NCBI GenBank assembly: GCA_014323675.1
Contig: JACONN010000003.1
Location: forward strand, 62,001 to 126,000
Length of the DNA stretch: 64,000 nt
Direction: 5' to 3'
Source: Hormoscilla sp. GM7CHS1pb
GTDB taxonomy: Bacteria; Cyanobacteriota; Cyanobacteriia; Cyanobacteriales; Desertifilaceae
The notes under the pieces are model-generated. The model worked only from the letters and a program-made list of their open reading frames with translations. It was not told the origin of the DNA and made no database searches. This document shows, in pieces, positions 19,485 through 28,770 of the stretch (the stretch's first letter is position 1; each line of letters starts with the position of its first letter). The position numbers were made by a program, and so were the translations under genes.

Positions 19485-20015
19485 TCAGTTCGGGTACCAG
19501 AACATCCCTTTTATCCCCTCTGGGTCTGGGATAAAGCCCAGATTCCGGTAGAAATCAACCACATGAGGATCTGCAAACAGGGTAATGTTGCTAATATCCT
19601 CGCTACGCAGTTTTTTAACTATCTGCTTCATCAGAGCCTTGCCCAGACCCTTTCCTTGGAAAGCTGGGTGAACCGCTACATCCCAGAGGGTAGCATTAAA
19701 GGCATGGTCTGACGTTGCTCGGGCAAATCCAATCAGCCGGCGACGTTTCCCGCGTACCTCCCACATGGAAATCACGAGAAAACTGTGCTGAATGGCTTTT
19801 TTGACTTTACGCAGGGGACGCCGAGACCAACCCACAGCATCGCAGAGTTCTTCCAGTTCGTACAGGTCTAGTTCCCGGTCAGTACTGAATAAAATGCGTG
19901 CGCTACTGCTGGTGTTCCCGCCCGCATCTAAGGCAGCAATATACTCCTGTGTGCGTGTTTTTCTAGGAGGGACGGTCACATCTGAGCTGCTAAACAAGCT
20001 TTTCCAAAAACCCAT
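19485..20015 (-). CDS. GNAT family N-acetyltransferase
   Basis: 176 residues. The acetyl-CoA binding motif is [21 protein letters not shown], followed by the C-terminal [15 protein letters not shown] pattern of GNAT enzymes. It resembles the cyanobacterial/plastid (Ycf52-like) GNAT group. The N-terminal 40 residues are Ser/Thr-rich and less conserved. The substrate is unknown. It is divergent from the ACT-like gene, with a shared promoter gap of about 180 bp. Confidence 0.82.
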   Translation of the reverse strand: MGFWKSLFSSSDVTVPPRKTRTQEYIAALDAGGNTSSSARILFSTDRELDLYELEELCDAVGWSRRPLRKVKKAIQHSFLVISMWEVRGKRRRLIGFARATSDHAFNATLWDVAVHPAFQGKGLGKALMKQIVKKLRSEDISNITLFADPHVVDFYRNLGFIPDPEGIKGMFWYPN

Positions 20016-20194
20016 GCAGGCGTGATTAAGGTGTAAGAGTTAAATAGACATTACTAGCTAGTATATACTTTGAGCGGTCACCACCCATATCTGGGCAAGA
20101 GGCTAATGGCTGATAGCGTTTGCTATGCCTCTATAGGTTTGTGCTTTCTGAGCGTTCCGAGTAGATCTCTCCCTGTATCTATCCTTCCCATATT

Positions 20195-20920
20195 ATGCCC
20201 CAGGGATTAAAATCCTCGACACTGGAACTGCTGAAGCGCTTTAACCGGGCGTTTCCCCAGTTTTATGAGCAATTTGTCAGCAGCGAGATCCAATTGCAAA
20301 ACCTGAGGCTAGCCTACCAGTTGTACAAAACCCAGCAAGCGGTGATTGAATTGAGGCCCGAAGCTTCTAAAAGTGCCCTGCATTTTGCCTACCGTAATCA
20401 GTCTTTTTTGCTGAGCGACATTTTTGGCGTCCTAGCTGCCTACGGACTGACGATCCACAGTTTGAGTCTGTATGGTCAAATTTATTCGCCAATGTTGGTG
20501 TTTATCAAACTGGTGGTCTCCCGTGGAGGCAAGGCGCTGACGGATAAGACTTCGGAAAACGTCTGTCGAGCCATCAGGGAAGCGCTGGCGGGCCACTTTG
20601 AGGTTGAAGAAATGCTGGCAGTGGAATTCAATCTGGATGCTGGTCTGGAACAGGTGGAGACGGAATTTTATGTGGATCCGGTCTTCCATCTACCTGCGTT
20701 GCTGATTGAAGCAGATAACCAGCCTGGTTTGTTCTATAAGGTGATGTATGCCATCTGGCAGGAGGATCTGCTGGTGGTGAATGCCAATTTGCTGGTCTGG
20801 CGAGGGCGCACTCGCCTGATTCTCTATCTCTTAGGGCCTAACGAGAGTTTAATTCCCGAATATTTGGGACAAAAGATTGCTGAGGGTGTACGGCAGAGGT
20901 TGCTGGGCCAGCTGATGTAG
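20195..20920 (+). CDS. Conserved cyanobacterial protein with ACT-like domains
   Basis: 241 residues. Two segments have the look of ACT/GlnD-type ligand-binding folds: FLLSDIFGVLAAYGLTIHSLSLYGQ near residue 70 and PGLFYKVMYAIWQEDLLVVNANLLV near residue 185. ACT domains bind amino acids or similar small molecules and regulate partner proteins. There is no catalytic domain, so it may be a stand-alone sensor. The start is clear, with a long 5' gap shared with the divergent GNAT gene. Confidence 0.65.
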   Translation: MPQGLKSSTLELLKRFNRAFPQFYEQFVSSEIQLQNLRLAYQLYKTQQAVIELRPEASKSALHFAYRNQSFLLSDIFGVLAAYGLTIHSLSLYGQIYSPMLVFIKLVVSRGGKALTDKTSENVCRAIREALAGHFEVEEMLAVEFNLDAGLEQVETEFYVDPVFHLPALLIEADNQPGLFYKVMYAIWQEDLLVVNANLLVWRGRTRLILYLLGPNESLIPEYLGQKIAEGVRQRLLGQLM

Positions 20921-21527
20921 AGCGATCCGTCCGGGCGGATCGCCTGTCCGGGGCGTAGTCCGGGCGGATCGCCTGTCCGAAGGTTATCACTGATTGGATC
21001 TCCACTGCACAACTAAGTAATCCAATTGAGTGAAAGAATGGATGTGGGGTATGACCGCTTCTAAAAATCTCTGCATATATGGGTAACCCCCGGAAATCAT
21101 ATACAATGACCCAAGTCGGCGGTGTAACTTCGCTTGACTAGAAGCGCGAGACGCTTGGTTTGAGTCCACTTCAATTGCTTGAATCTCGCTCAGTCCTCGA
21201 TCTCTAGTCCCCAGTTAGAGAAGCCGGAACTCAAAAGAATTGCCGATTCAATAGCCGACGCAAGACTTTCAAAATATTCAATTTGGTAGCAGAGGCTACA
21301 TACGTGCTTGACAATCTTCACGATTGGCTAGGCGGTTAAATAGCTTGCAGTTATTATTATACCCAGTTGCCGCCATAAAATTACATCAACTTCTGGGCAA
21401 AATACCAATAGTAGCCCAGAAATCTTGAGAAATTTGATAACTATTACCAGCCCTCTTTCTGGGAGTAGGCGTGAAATCGTTCTTTAGGATAAGCAATAGA
21501 GAGCACTTGCTCGGATAAGATAGAAAT
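20921..21527. other. Gene-poor stretch with short repeats and a possible coding remnant
   Basis: At 20930-20985 a GGCGGATCGCCTGTCCG unit occurs twice. On the minus strand, 20987-21130 reads LGSLYMISGGYPYMQRFLEA and on to QLDYLVVQWRSNQ, protein-like text of a family I do not recognise and without a good start; it may be the tail of a lost gene. I see nothing else between 21170 and 21527. Confidence 0.4.
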
Positions 21528-22629
21528 ATGGCAACTATCGATATTCTGGGCGTCCCGCACGCCTACGATTTAACGGCACCTACGACTTCGGTGTCTTCTG
21601 GGATTGCCAAGAGCACTACCCAGGAGACACCGACTGAACATACGCTGGTATTCATCCACGGTTGGCTGTTGAGCCGGCGATATTGGCAACCTCTGATCGA
21701 GAGGTTAGCTCCAGATTACCAATGTCTTTGCTACGATCTGCGCGGGTTTGGTGATTCCCAACCGACCAGAAAATGGGGTGTCAAGGGTAGCGCGCGCAGG
21801 CGGAGGGAACCCGACGCTGCACATTGGAGGCCTGGGAAGTTAGATAATGCTGCTGGTGCTGAACCGGTGGGTTCTTGCTATACGCCAGCTGCCTACGTGG
21901 CTGATTTAGTAGTCTTGCTCAAACAGCTAGGGATAAGTAGTGCTTGGCTGATCGGTCATTCTCTGGGTGGCAGCATTGCTCTCTGGGGGGCGTCGATATA
22001 TCCTGAGTGCGTTCGGGGGGTTGTCTGTGTTAACTCTGGTGGCGGGATTTATCTGAAGGAAGAATTTGAGCGATTTAGAACTGCGGGGGAGCAAATTGTT
22101 AAATGGCGACCGAGGTGGATAAGTCAGTTGCCTTTGATTGATTTGCTGTTTGCCCGGGCTCAGGTGGCCCGCCCGATCGCGCGCTATTGGGGGCGTCAGC
22201 GGTTGATTGATTTTGCGGTGGCTCACCCAGAGGCGGCCCTGGGAACTTTGCTTGATTCGACGACGGAAGATGAGGTGCATCGCTTACCGGAGTTGGTGTC
22301 GCGGTTGGAACAGCCTGTTTATTTGGCGTTGCACATTTTGGGGATGATGCCTACGCATGCACATAACTTAAACTGGCTTGTAGTCTAGATTTAAGACTTC
22401 TGCAACTATGCCCATCATCCCGTAATTGTGCAACGCCGTTTATTTTATTGTTGGTGCGGAAGACCCGGTGATGAATCCGAAGTACGTGCGGCATTTGGCT
22501 AGTTTTCACCCCATGTTTCACCAGGATTCCGAGATGGTGATGGAAATCCCTGATTGCGGACATCTATCGATGCTGGAACATCCAGATCTGGTGGAGAGTG
22601 AAATTCGCAGGATTTTGGCTAATTATTAG
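21528..22629 (+). pseudogene. Alpha/beta-hydrolase interrupted by a MITE
   Basis: The frame from 21528 has the oxyanion region VFIHGWLLSRRYWQPL, the nucleophile elbow GHSLGGS and a cap region. It is cut after LEQPVYL by a 113-bp element (22325-22437). Beyond it the same gene resumes with VYFIVGAEDPVMNP, which provides the catalytic Asp region, and with DCGHLSMLEHPDLVESEIRR, which provides the His. Deleting the element plus one target copy joins QPVYFIVGAED exactly. The interrupted gene loses its acid and His and should be inactive. Residues 80-110 (KGSARRRREPDAAHWRPG) look like an additional in-frame insertion. Confidence 0.88.
22325..22437 (+). mobile_element. MITE copy 1 in alpha/beta-hydrolase gene
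   Basis: 113 bp. Ends GGCGTTGCAC and GTGCAACGCC are perfect inverted repeats. Internal parts TTTGGGGATGATGCC and GGCATAGTTGCAGAA (minus) also recur in the other copies. It is flanked by the 8-bp target duplication GTTTATTT (22317-22324 and 22438-22445). No protein is encoded, so transposition would need a transposase elsewhere. Confidence 0.93.
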
Positions 22630-22663
22630 AGCGTGGTGAGTGAAGAGTGGTTAGCGGAAATGT

Positions 22664-23683
22664 TCATGGTATTTTCACATCAATTCGGGAGGCGATCGCC
22701 TTTGCCAAAGAAGCAAAATCGCTATAGACCTTTTTGACAGCTGAACTATGAGCACCAATAGCCCCATCAGCAGGCTTCAAGTAAAAAATAGGCTTGCGAG
22801 CTTCTTGAGCCATTGGCATCAAACTCTGGTAATTTTTCAGCAAAGCTAAACAATGAGGATCGTCAGCTACAGAGATGTTATTATCCCCAGATTCATCCAA
22901 CACAGCATCTCTGTAAACACCTGGAATCTTGGCAATCCAACGCTTGTACGCCTTGACTGGACGATCGAATCGCGCTGAGTGCTGCAAAACAACATAACCG
23001 ATTGGTTGCATACCTCCTTTCGGCAATTCCAGATCGTCAGCAGGGTTTTGGGTGAGTCGATCTTGCCAGTTTTTTCGCCATCGTCTTAAGGTAGGACCGA
23101 GATTGCGTAAACCTTGCAAAGAGAACAAGTCTGGTGAAAGTGGCACGACAACATAATCTGCTGCAATCAATGCAGCACGATTAATTGCTCCTAAATTAGG
23201 TCCTAAGTCCATCAAGATGACATCAGCTTTGTGGCGGTCGGCTGTATTTTGCATTATTCTCCAAAAAGCAGAGATGACCCGAAAGGCACGTTCGTCGCTA
23301 TCCATGCATTTAGGCCACACTTCTGAAAGTTGATCTTCAAAACCTGAAAGTGATAAATCTCCAACTAAAAGTGCCAGTTCTACCGGAAATAATGATAGCT
23401 GGTCTTCAACATATTCTAAGTGAGGGTCGGCGATATCACCAATAGCTCGGATCAAGGGTTGCACGCAACCAAAGACGGTGTTTGGATGATGATTGCCATC
23501 AGGCCAGAGTTTTTCCAAGCGATCTTCATCAAGAAAAGCTGCTGTCAGGTTAGCTTGGGGGTCGAGATCGGCAGCAACAACCCTCAGTCCCAAATCTTTA
23601 TACATCCATGCCAAGTGATAAACTAAGGAGGTTTTGCCTACGCCTCCCTTATTATTGAAGAAAGCAACGATCGTGGTATTCAT
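22664..23683 (-). CDS. ParA-like ATPase paired with an AlbA_2 protein
   Basis: 339 residues. It has the deviant Walker A FFNNKGGVGKTSLVYHLAWM, A' VVAADLDPQANLTAAFL and Walker B VILMDLGPNLGAINRAAL. The middle is larger than in MinD. Its start overlaps the stop of the upstream gene by 4 bp (ATGA at 23680-23683), so the two are translationally coupled. No ParB is near. Together with the AlbA_2/HATPase partner it resembles a two-gene accessory module, perhaps plasmid-derived or defence-related. That role is inference. Confidence 0.85.
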   Translation of the reverse strand: MNTTIVAFFNNKGGVGKTSLVYHLAWMYKDLGLRVVAADLDPQANLTAAFLDEDRLEKLWPDGNHHPNTVFGCVQPLIRAIGDIADPHLEYVEDQLSLFPVELALLVGDLSLSGFEDQLSEVWPKCMDSDERAFRVISAFWRIMQNTADRHKADVILMDLGPNLGAINRAALIAADYVVVPLSPDLFSLQGLRNLGPTLRRWRKNWQDRLTQNPADDLELPKGGMQPIGYVVLQHSARFDRPVKAYKRWIAKIPGVYRDAVLDESGDNNISVADDPHCLALLKNYQSLMPMAQEARKPIFYLKPADGAIGAHSSAVKKVYSDFASLAKAIASRIDVKIP

Positions 23684-24873
23684 AGTTTTTTCTTGAGGGT
23701 GACTAGGACGTGATCGTCTTCCACGGCAAATTCTGGGGGCGGGTTGCCGTTTTTCTGCAATTCCCTCCGGGCTAGCTGGATGCCTACGCCAAATCGCTGC
23801 ACGTAACCCAAGTTTTTCATCGCTTCAGCGACATTAGGATTTCGATAGTCTGCGATCCCCGGTTGACCAAAGTTTTGCCGATTTACCTGACCGAAAGGAC
23901 CGCCGGGATTTTGAATTTCAATGCGGTCATTAAACCACGTAATTCGCACCGGTGCATTTGTACTTTCATAAGTACGATGCATGACTGCATTTCTCGCTAG
24001 TTGTTGCAGGGCAACGATCGGGTAATCAGGCTGTCGAATTTCAACAGGTTGAGCCGTTATGTCTGAAGCAACAGAAATATGAGCTTGAAATGTTTCGTCT
24101 AACATTCGCAGTAAGTCTGACAGAGGACCGCTGATTTCTTTTTGAGCTTTAATTGGATCGGTTAATTCCGTTCCGTCAATGCGCAGAAATTGAATATAGG
24201 CACCGAAAATAAATTGTCTGGGGTTATTACCCACTACCAATATACCCAGTATAGTCGGTTGGGGCGGCTGTGTCGCTGTCGCGAACCGTAAAGAGGTAAG
24301 TTGTTCTTCTTCCGATCGCTCATTTTCAGCAAGAATTTCCCTTGGTAAAGACGCTGGCAGATAAGTTCTTCTAAAAAGTTCTAAATCTAGGTCTTCTATT
24401 GTAGCATAGGATAAGGGTCGCAGATCGAAGGGTAAATCCTTAGACCGTCTTTTTTCTGCCAGACGACGCTCTTCTTCTATTGTAGCAGTTGCTCTGCGCG
24501 GACCTACGCGCACCCAAACTCGTCCGTTAAAGCGCACCGGAGGCGCGTCAGATGGTTGGACGATCGCCACTGCTAGTTCGCAACCGCCTAGATTGCGTTT
24601 CTGCACTGTCATGGAGGGAAAAGGTAAGATATTTCCATCCGATCGCATATCTGAGAGGATGAGCAAAAGCCGATCGGTAATTGTCAGGTTAGCACAGCTG
24701 CCGTCATCATTAACTCCAATAAACAGGACTCCTGGTTGTTGGTGATTTGGCAAGTCGTTAGCAAAGGCGCAGATCGCCTGACGGATTTTACTTTGATCGG
24801 ATATCGAAACCTTACGTTCCACCCGATCTGATTCCAGATCCTTCAGGAGGTTTTCTAATTCCTGGTCTTCCAT
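23680..24873 (-). CDS. AlbA_2 (Schlafen-type) and HATPase_c_4-like ATP-binding protein
   Basis: 397 residues. The first 150 residues (VERKVSISDQSKIRQAICAFANDLPN, GVLFIGVNDDG) match the AlbA_2 domain found in Schlafen-related and putative transcription-regulator proteins. The C-terminal part has LQQLARNAVMHRTY, an N-box, and FNDRIEIQNPGGPFG, a G-box, as in the GHKL-type ATP-binding fold. Many such proteins are annotated as ATP-dependent DNA helicase-like or transcriptional regulators. The gene leads a 4-bp overlapping pair with a ParA ATPase. Function is unknown; a nucleic-acid sensing role is plausible. Confidence 0.82.
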   Translation of the reverse strand: MEDQELENLLKDLESDRVERKVSISDQSKIRQAICAFANDLPNHQQPGVLFIGVNDDGSCANLTITDRLLLILSDMRSDGNILPFPSMTVQKRNLGGCELAVAIVQPSDAPPVRFNGRVWVRVGPRRATATIEEERRLAEKRRSKDLPFDLRPLSYATIEDLDLELFRRTYLPASLPREILAENERSEEEQLTSLRFATATQPPQPTILGILVVGNNPRQFIFGAYIQFLRIDGTELTDPIKAQKEISGPLSDLLRMLDETFQAHISVASDITAQPVEIRQPDYPIVALQQLARNAVMHRTYESTNAPVRITWFNDRIEIQNPGGPFGQVNRQNFGQPGIADYRNPNVAEAMKNLGYVQRFGVGIQLARRELQKNGNPPPEFAVEDDHVLVTLKKKL

Positions 24874-24952
24874 CTGTCCTCTTCCTATTTACTGCATACC
24901 TATATTACCGGTTGTAGCACTTGTCTGGGGATGGGACGCGATCGCATCGTAA

Positions 24953-25513
24953 TCAGCCTAACCCAGATGACCGCAATGCCTGGGTCATCATCTCTTCTAA
25001 TTCTAGCATCTTTGCCCAGTCAGTCAGATATTCAAGATCGAGTGATTCTCCCTGAACCTTCAGCACTCCTAAAATATCGCGCCACTGGCGATCGGACATT
25101 GCCCATCCGATACCAAATTAGCTTCTGCAAAATGATGTCTTCTGCTGATGCCAACCAAATCGCGCGATCGGGGGATATCTCGCTGACTGCGCTGCATTTC
25201 TGACTCTGCCAAGGGTTGTTGCTTGTCAAGTAAGAAAATATCTACTTTCTGCATGCTGTCTAGATGAATGATATTAAAAGAGGATTTCCCGGCAATTGCT
25301 GCTGTTACCATCATCTCATCAATATAGAATTACTCGATCTTGGCTGCTATTAAAGACTGCACTTGCTTTAGCTGTAAATCTGCCACCAGATCTACATCTA
25401 GGGTAGCACGCTGTTCCCCCAACAGGCATTTTCCGGAAAGCCTGCAAGAGAAATCTTTCTATTTCTGGATGGGTATCTGCTGATTGGGGCTGATATGCTT
25501 GAGAAGGAATCAT
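24953..25513 (-). pseudogene. Decayed nucleotidyltransferase-like gene
   Basis: The start (MIPSQAYQPQSADTHPEIER) is at 25513. The text continues in changing frames: TLDVDLVADLQLKQVQSLIAAKIE, a TAA stop in frame, FYIDEMMVTAAIAGKSSFNIIHLDSMQKVDIFLL, then PDRAIWLASAEDIILQKLIWYRMG, and last SDRQWRDILGVLKVQGESLD to a stop at 24953. This matches a small nucleotidyltransferase-like family common in cyanobacterial accessory regions. There is at least one nonsense mutation and two or more frameshifts, which is too much for base-call error, so this is a true pseudogene. Confidence 0.8.
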
Positions 25514-26082
25514 TTTGATCGATCTATCGAGGAACTCACAGGAGGCAGAGCCTCAGACTGACCATTCCCAGGGAGACCCTGGGAACGAGGGTATGGGCCG
25601 GGAACTTGTTCTAGTGACCGGGGTCTCCCCGGTCACTCCCGGTTGAGGCTCTGCTTCCTGGCCTCCATAAATGAACTCACAGGAGGCTCTGCCTCAGACT
25701 GATTCCCAGGGAAAGTGAGATGCTCCCCACCGGTTAAGCGGGCGAAAATTGCCACCGGGCTCGGCTCGATGGCGATCGGGTATGTGCTAGGTGCCATCGC
25801 GGTAGGGGGCGATCGGGAGTGTGGCCATAAACCGGGTTTCTTTTAATATCTATCGGTTCAGTCGGTGAGACATAGTAGAGAAACCCGGTTTCTTTAACTA
25901 TGGCGCGATCCAATGGCCATCGGGTGTGTGACCAAAAACCCGGTTGGGTTGCGATCGGGCAGCGGGCACAGAGAGGCGATCGCGTATAGTCTAAAATAAT
26001 TATAGGATACCTTACCCGCTGCTGATGGGCGGTGCCCACCCTACTTTATTGTAGGATACCTTAGCAATCATAGGGAGAAGTA
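25514..26082. repeat. Repeat-filled gap with inverted elements
   Basis: No gene. 25541-25690 holds inverted strings: CAGGAGGC..GCCTCC, CCAGGGAGACCCTGGGAACG and GACCGGGGTCTCCCCGGTC. 25829-25895 has two copies of the AGAAACCCGGTTTCT palindrome in opposite orientation. TAGGATACCTTA occurs twice near 26003 and 26051, flanking a GGGCGGTGCCCACCCTACT repeat. These families recur at 33080-33250, 34230-34390 and 58447-58480. Confidence 0.7.
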
Positions 26083-26388
26083 TTGGAAATTCAGAAAGCT
26101 TTGGATATTGCCAATCAAGTCAATTTTAATCGACAGGAGTTAGAAGATATAGAAAAACGGGCGATGTTTATTGAAGACCAAAAAAATCTCAAGAAGGGAG
26201 GTTTATTGGAGGGACAACAGAACTTGATTATTCGTCAACTGGGGCGTATAATTTGTCCTGTGGACGGGCAACTAGAAATGCGCATCCGCTTACTATCTCT
26301 GGAACAATTGGAGAGTCTCGGAGAAGCGATTTTGGATTTTACTACAATATCGGATTTATCGGCTTGGCTGAACAATGTTAATAATTAA
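26083..26388 (+). pseudogene. C-terminal DUF4351 remnant of an Rpn-type nuclease
   Basis: 101 residues from a TTG. The end RQLGRIICPVDGQLEMRIRLLSLEQLESLGEAILDF and DLSAWLNN is the DUF4351 tail found at the C-terminus of Rpn/PD-(D/E)XK recombination-promoting nuclease-like proteins in cyanobacteria. The nuclease domain, about 200 residues, is absent. It is therefore a 5'-truncated remnant, though a short protein could still be made. Confidence 0.6.
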
Positions 26389-26432
26389 CTGCTCGTTCCT
26401 GGGAACGAGAGTACGAGGGTGCCGGGAAATTT

Positions 26433-26690
26433 TCATTCCATTTCCTGTTTACGATCTAACAAACGTTTTTTGAGCAATGGTGCAATTTCTTCATATAACA
26501 GGTGTTGCACTGTTGTTTCTATCTCTTCCATGCTTTCTATCTTTTCTAGTGGGAGATTATCAAACAACATTTGAGCGGCTTCTTGTCTGGTTCCTTCAAG
26601 ATATTCAAGATCTTGTTTTTCTTCTGGGTCATAGTGGGCGCTCCTCTGCTTATCGCCGATCTCTGTTATTATACTCTGGGATGTTAGCTT
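26433..26690 (-). pseudogene. Open fragment downstream of the Thg1-like gene
   Basis: A minus-strand frame ending at 26433 reads YDPEEKQDLEYLEGTRQEAA, then QMLFDNLPLEKIESMEEIET, ending in LLKKRLLDRKQEME and a stop. Composition is strongly protein-like, acidic and helical. No good start codon is present and its beginning overlaps the end of the Thg1-like gene. It looks like the C-terminal piece of a lost gene of unknown family. Confidence 0.35.
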
Positions 26691-27445
26691 TTCGCAACCA
26701 GGTTCTCAATCAACTGACTGTACTCGTCTTTCATGGGCAGTTCCAGATCCCGGTGAATGCGCTTGCGCGTGGTTTGCACTGACTCCCCCGTCACGGGATT
26801 TAATCCCGTCTTCTGGTATTCCTCCCAATATAGCCCGACACCCCGTTTCTGCCAATTGGGAATGTCGTTAAAATTAATTCCCCGCTGGAATAAAAGTTCG
26901 TTTTTCTCAGAAAAATTACTGCCATCCAGAATTTTAGTCGCTTGTCTGGCGCTTTTGCCTTCTCCCCGCAGACACCAGTAGGCGTGAGAATTGATGGCGT
27001 TGCGGGAGGCGTCTTCATGTCGCCAACGGAAATAAACTCCCACATCTTCTAGGTTGGGAAGCTGGCAGATCCGACAGTCGAAACAGGCTATGCTTCCTAA
27101 TAGTAAGGAAAATTTGGCACTCGCTTCCCCTGCTAACACTGAGTTGAGTTTTCTTAATTTCCGGTTGAAGGCGCTTTCTTCTCGATCGAATAGCAGGGAA
27201 ATTTCGTCGCTATGGGTATAACCGTAGATTACGTACAAACCGATGTTCATCAGATGTTCTACGGTGGAGATCATGTAGTCTCGAAATCTCTCGTCATAGG
27301 GCACCTCAAATTTATGTACTTCTTTCGTCAGGCGGGTGAAACTCCGCCCATCTAACCGCGCTACCATATATATTCCGGGAAGGACGCAGTGGTCGTGGGC
27401 CGTTTCATAGACCCGCATCCTGGTATCTAATTCGTCAAATTTCAT
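26684..27445 (-). CDS. Thg1-like 3'-5' nucleotide polymerase
   Basis: About 253 residues from MKFDELDTRMR at 27445. MVARLDGRSFTRLTKE corresponds to the first catalytic Asp region of tRNA-His guanylyltransferase, and YGYTHSDEISLLF to the second metal site (SDE). NSHAYWCLRGEGKSARQATKIL and GLYWEEYQKTG follow the family pattern. Thg1-like proteins add nucleotides in the 3'-5' direction and can repair truncated tRNA 5' ends. Bacterial tRNA-His normally has its G-1 encoded, so repair is more likely than G-1 addition. It sits between gene remnants and a P63C gene, on a probably transferred segment. The call is firm, its biological role is not. Confidence 0.88.
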   Translation of the reverse strand: MKFDELDTRMRVYETAHDHCVLPGIYMVARLDGRSFTRLTKEVHKFEVPYDERFRDYMISTVEHLMNIGLYVIYGYTHSDEISLLFDREESAFNRKLRKLNSVLAGEASAKFSLLLGSIACFDCRICQLPNLEDVGVYFRWRHEDASRNAINSHAYWCLRGEGKSARQATKILDGSNFSEKNELLFQRGINFNDIPNWQKRGVGLYWEEYQKTGLNPVTGESVQTTRKRIHRDLELPMKDEYSQLIENLVAKS

Positions 27446-27596
27446 TTTACTCAAGTATGAAAGAATGTTCGAGCCGCGCTTTATATATAGTATAGTTGTC
27501 AAACCCTTCCTGTCTGCGTGGGCTTCGATCGCAAGATCCCCCCCCACCCTTTAGGGCTTGTCCTTACTCTCTAGTCATTGCTTTGATGCTCTCGGT

Positions 27597-27660
27597 TGAG
27601 TAAAAAAAGCTCAAGCTTGAGTAAAAAAGCTCGACCGAGAGCAAAAAAGGCATCGGTTGA
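27597..27660. repeat. Short GAGTAAAAAAGCTC repeats
   Basis: TGAGTAAAAAAGCTC occurs twice and GAGCAAAAAAGGC once in 64 bp, between CGGTTGAG and CGACCGAG strings. It can form small stem-loops upstream of the Thg1-like gene. Function unknown. Confidence 0.55.
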
Positions 27661-27750
27661 AGTAACGAATATCCATTGAGTATGCGGGTACGGGCTTACG
27701 CAAAACCTACTTTAAGTACCCGGAGTTTTAATTTCAGTCTATGTTTTTTA

Positions 27751-27872
27751 GGCATTGCACATTTGGGGGATGATGCCATTTTTTGCACACGCTACGCTAC
27801 TGAAAATGGCTTGGACTCTAAATTTATAAGTTCTGCAACTATGCCCATTATCCCGTGATTGTGCAACGCCCC
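27751..27872 (+). mobile_element. MITE copy 2 downstream of the P63C gene
   Basis: 122 bp, same family as 22325-22437. Left end GGCATTGCAC, right end GTGCAACGCC plus CC. It keeps GGGGGATGATGCC and the ACTTCTGCAACTATGCCCAT-like right part. The 8-bp target duplication GTTTTTTA is at 27743-27750 and 27873-27880. It lies 10 bp from the end of the P63C gene and could supply its 3' hairpin. Confidence 0.9.
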
Positions 27873-27882
27873 GTTTTTTATA

Positions 27883-28770
27883 CTATGTATTGGGATATTT
27901 TATCTTTAATTGCACGGGACTCTTACCATAGTATTCATCAACTTTTTCCCGTAGTTCTTTGATGTTATCACATGTTTTGGCTATTCCAATAACTTGGTAT
28001 ATATGTGGTATTAACTGCTTTAATCCAAAGTCCGCTGTAAACCACTGGTGATAGTTCTGTTTATGTCTCGGTGGTGGCTTATTTGTTCGCAGATAGTTGG
28101 CCACATCAGGATCTAAAGCATCATAGATCAATTCCATAACTAGCTTCCCCCACCACTTGGGACGTGAATGCAATGAACCTCGCCAGTTAGTTAGCCTCCC
28201 AAATTCCTCCCACAGCTCATCAGGAAACGTTTTTTCCCAATTTCTTAATTCTTCTGCTATGAACGCTTTCAGCTTAATTTGTAAAGCTTCCTCTTCGCGT
28301 TCGTATTGATAGCCTGTAGCTTCATCAATGAGAGCTATTAATCCCACTTTGGCGCAGGCACTAAGTAAAATACTACATTTTATAGCTATTTCCCCTTGTC
28401 GTTCGGTTGTCAATGCTCGATCATCCAAAGCCTTAACGTAAGCCTCGCATATATCGAGAAAAGTCTCCGCTGAAATACCGAACCCAGTTCGTGGTGTTCC
28501 AGGTATTGTAAATTCAATAGCCTCGTCTAAAATTGAGCTTTTGATATATGGTCTTAAAGCTTGAACATTGATATAGCCACTCAAATTTCCATGCTCCACG
28601 CCTGTCATCCCCTTGACTGCGCCACGCATACTAATTACTCTGACATCAGTTTTTTCCCCAACCTTATCTAGTATGTAGCAGTCAATTTTGTTTTTGTCAA
28701 GTTGTATCTCTCCGTTGTACTTCGCAAAGGGGGATTTAGGTTTTGATGTTTGAATTTTATCTATTAACAT
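27883..28770 (-). CDS. P63C-domain protein
   Basis: 295 residues. The C-terminal half (PDELWEEFGRLTNWRG, SRPKWWGKLVMELIYDALDPD and HKQNYHQWFTADFGLKQL) fits the P63C domain, common in phage and accessory genes. The N-terminal half (DVRVISMRGAVKGMTG) resembles the partner region of the same proteins. Function in phages is not established. The start at 28770 is followed by a long gene-free region. It may derive from a phage or plasmid. Confidence 0.78.
   Translation of the reverse strand: MLIDKIQTSKPKSPFAKYNGEIQLDKNKIDCYILDKVGEKTDVRVISMRGAVKGMTGVEHGNLSGYINVQALRPYIKSSILDEAIEFTIPGTPRTGFGISAETFLDICEAYVKALDDRALTTERQGEIAIKCSILLSACAKVGLIALIDEATGYQYEREEEALQIKLKAFIAEELRNWEKTFPDELWEEFGRLTNWRGSLHSRPKWWGKLVMELIYDALDPDVANYLRTNKPPPRHKQNYHQWFTADFGLKQLIPHIYQVIGIAKTCDNIKELREKVDEYYGKSPVQLKIKYPNT

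Noticed and set aside
26684..28770. Prophage
   Set aside because: Only one P63C gene and no structural, terminase or integrase genes; att sites not seen.
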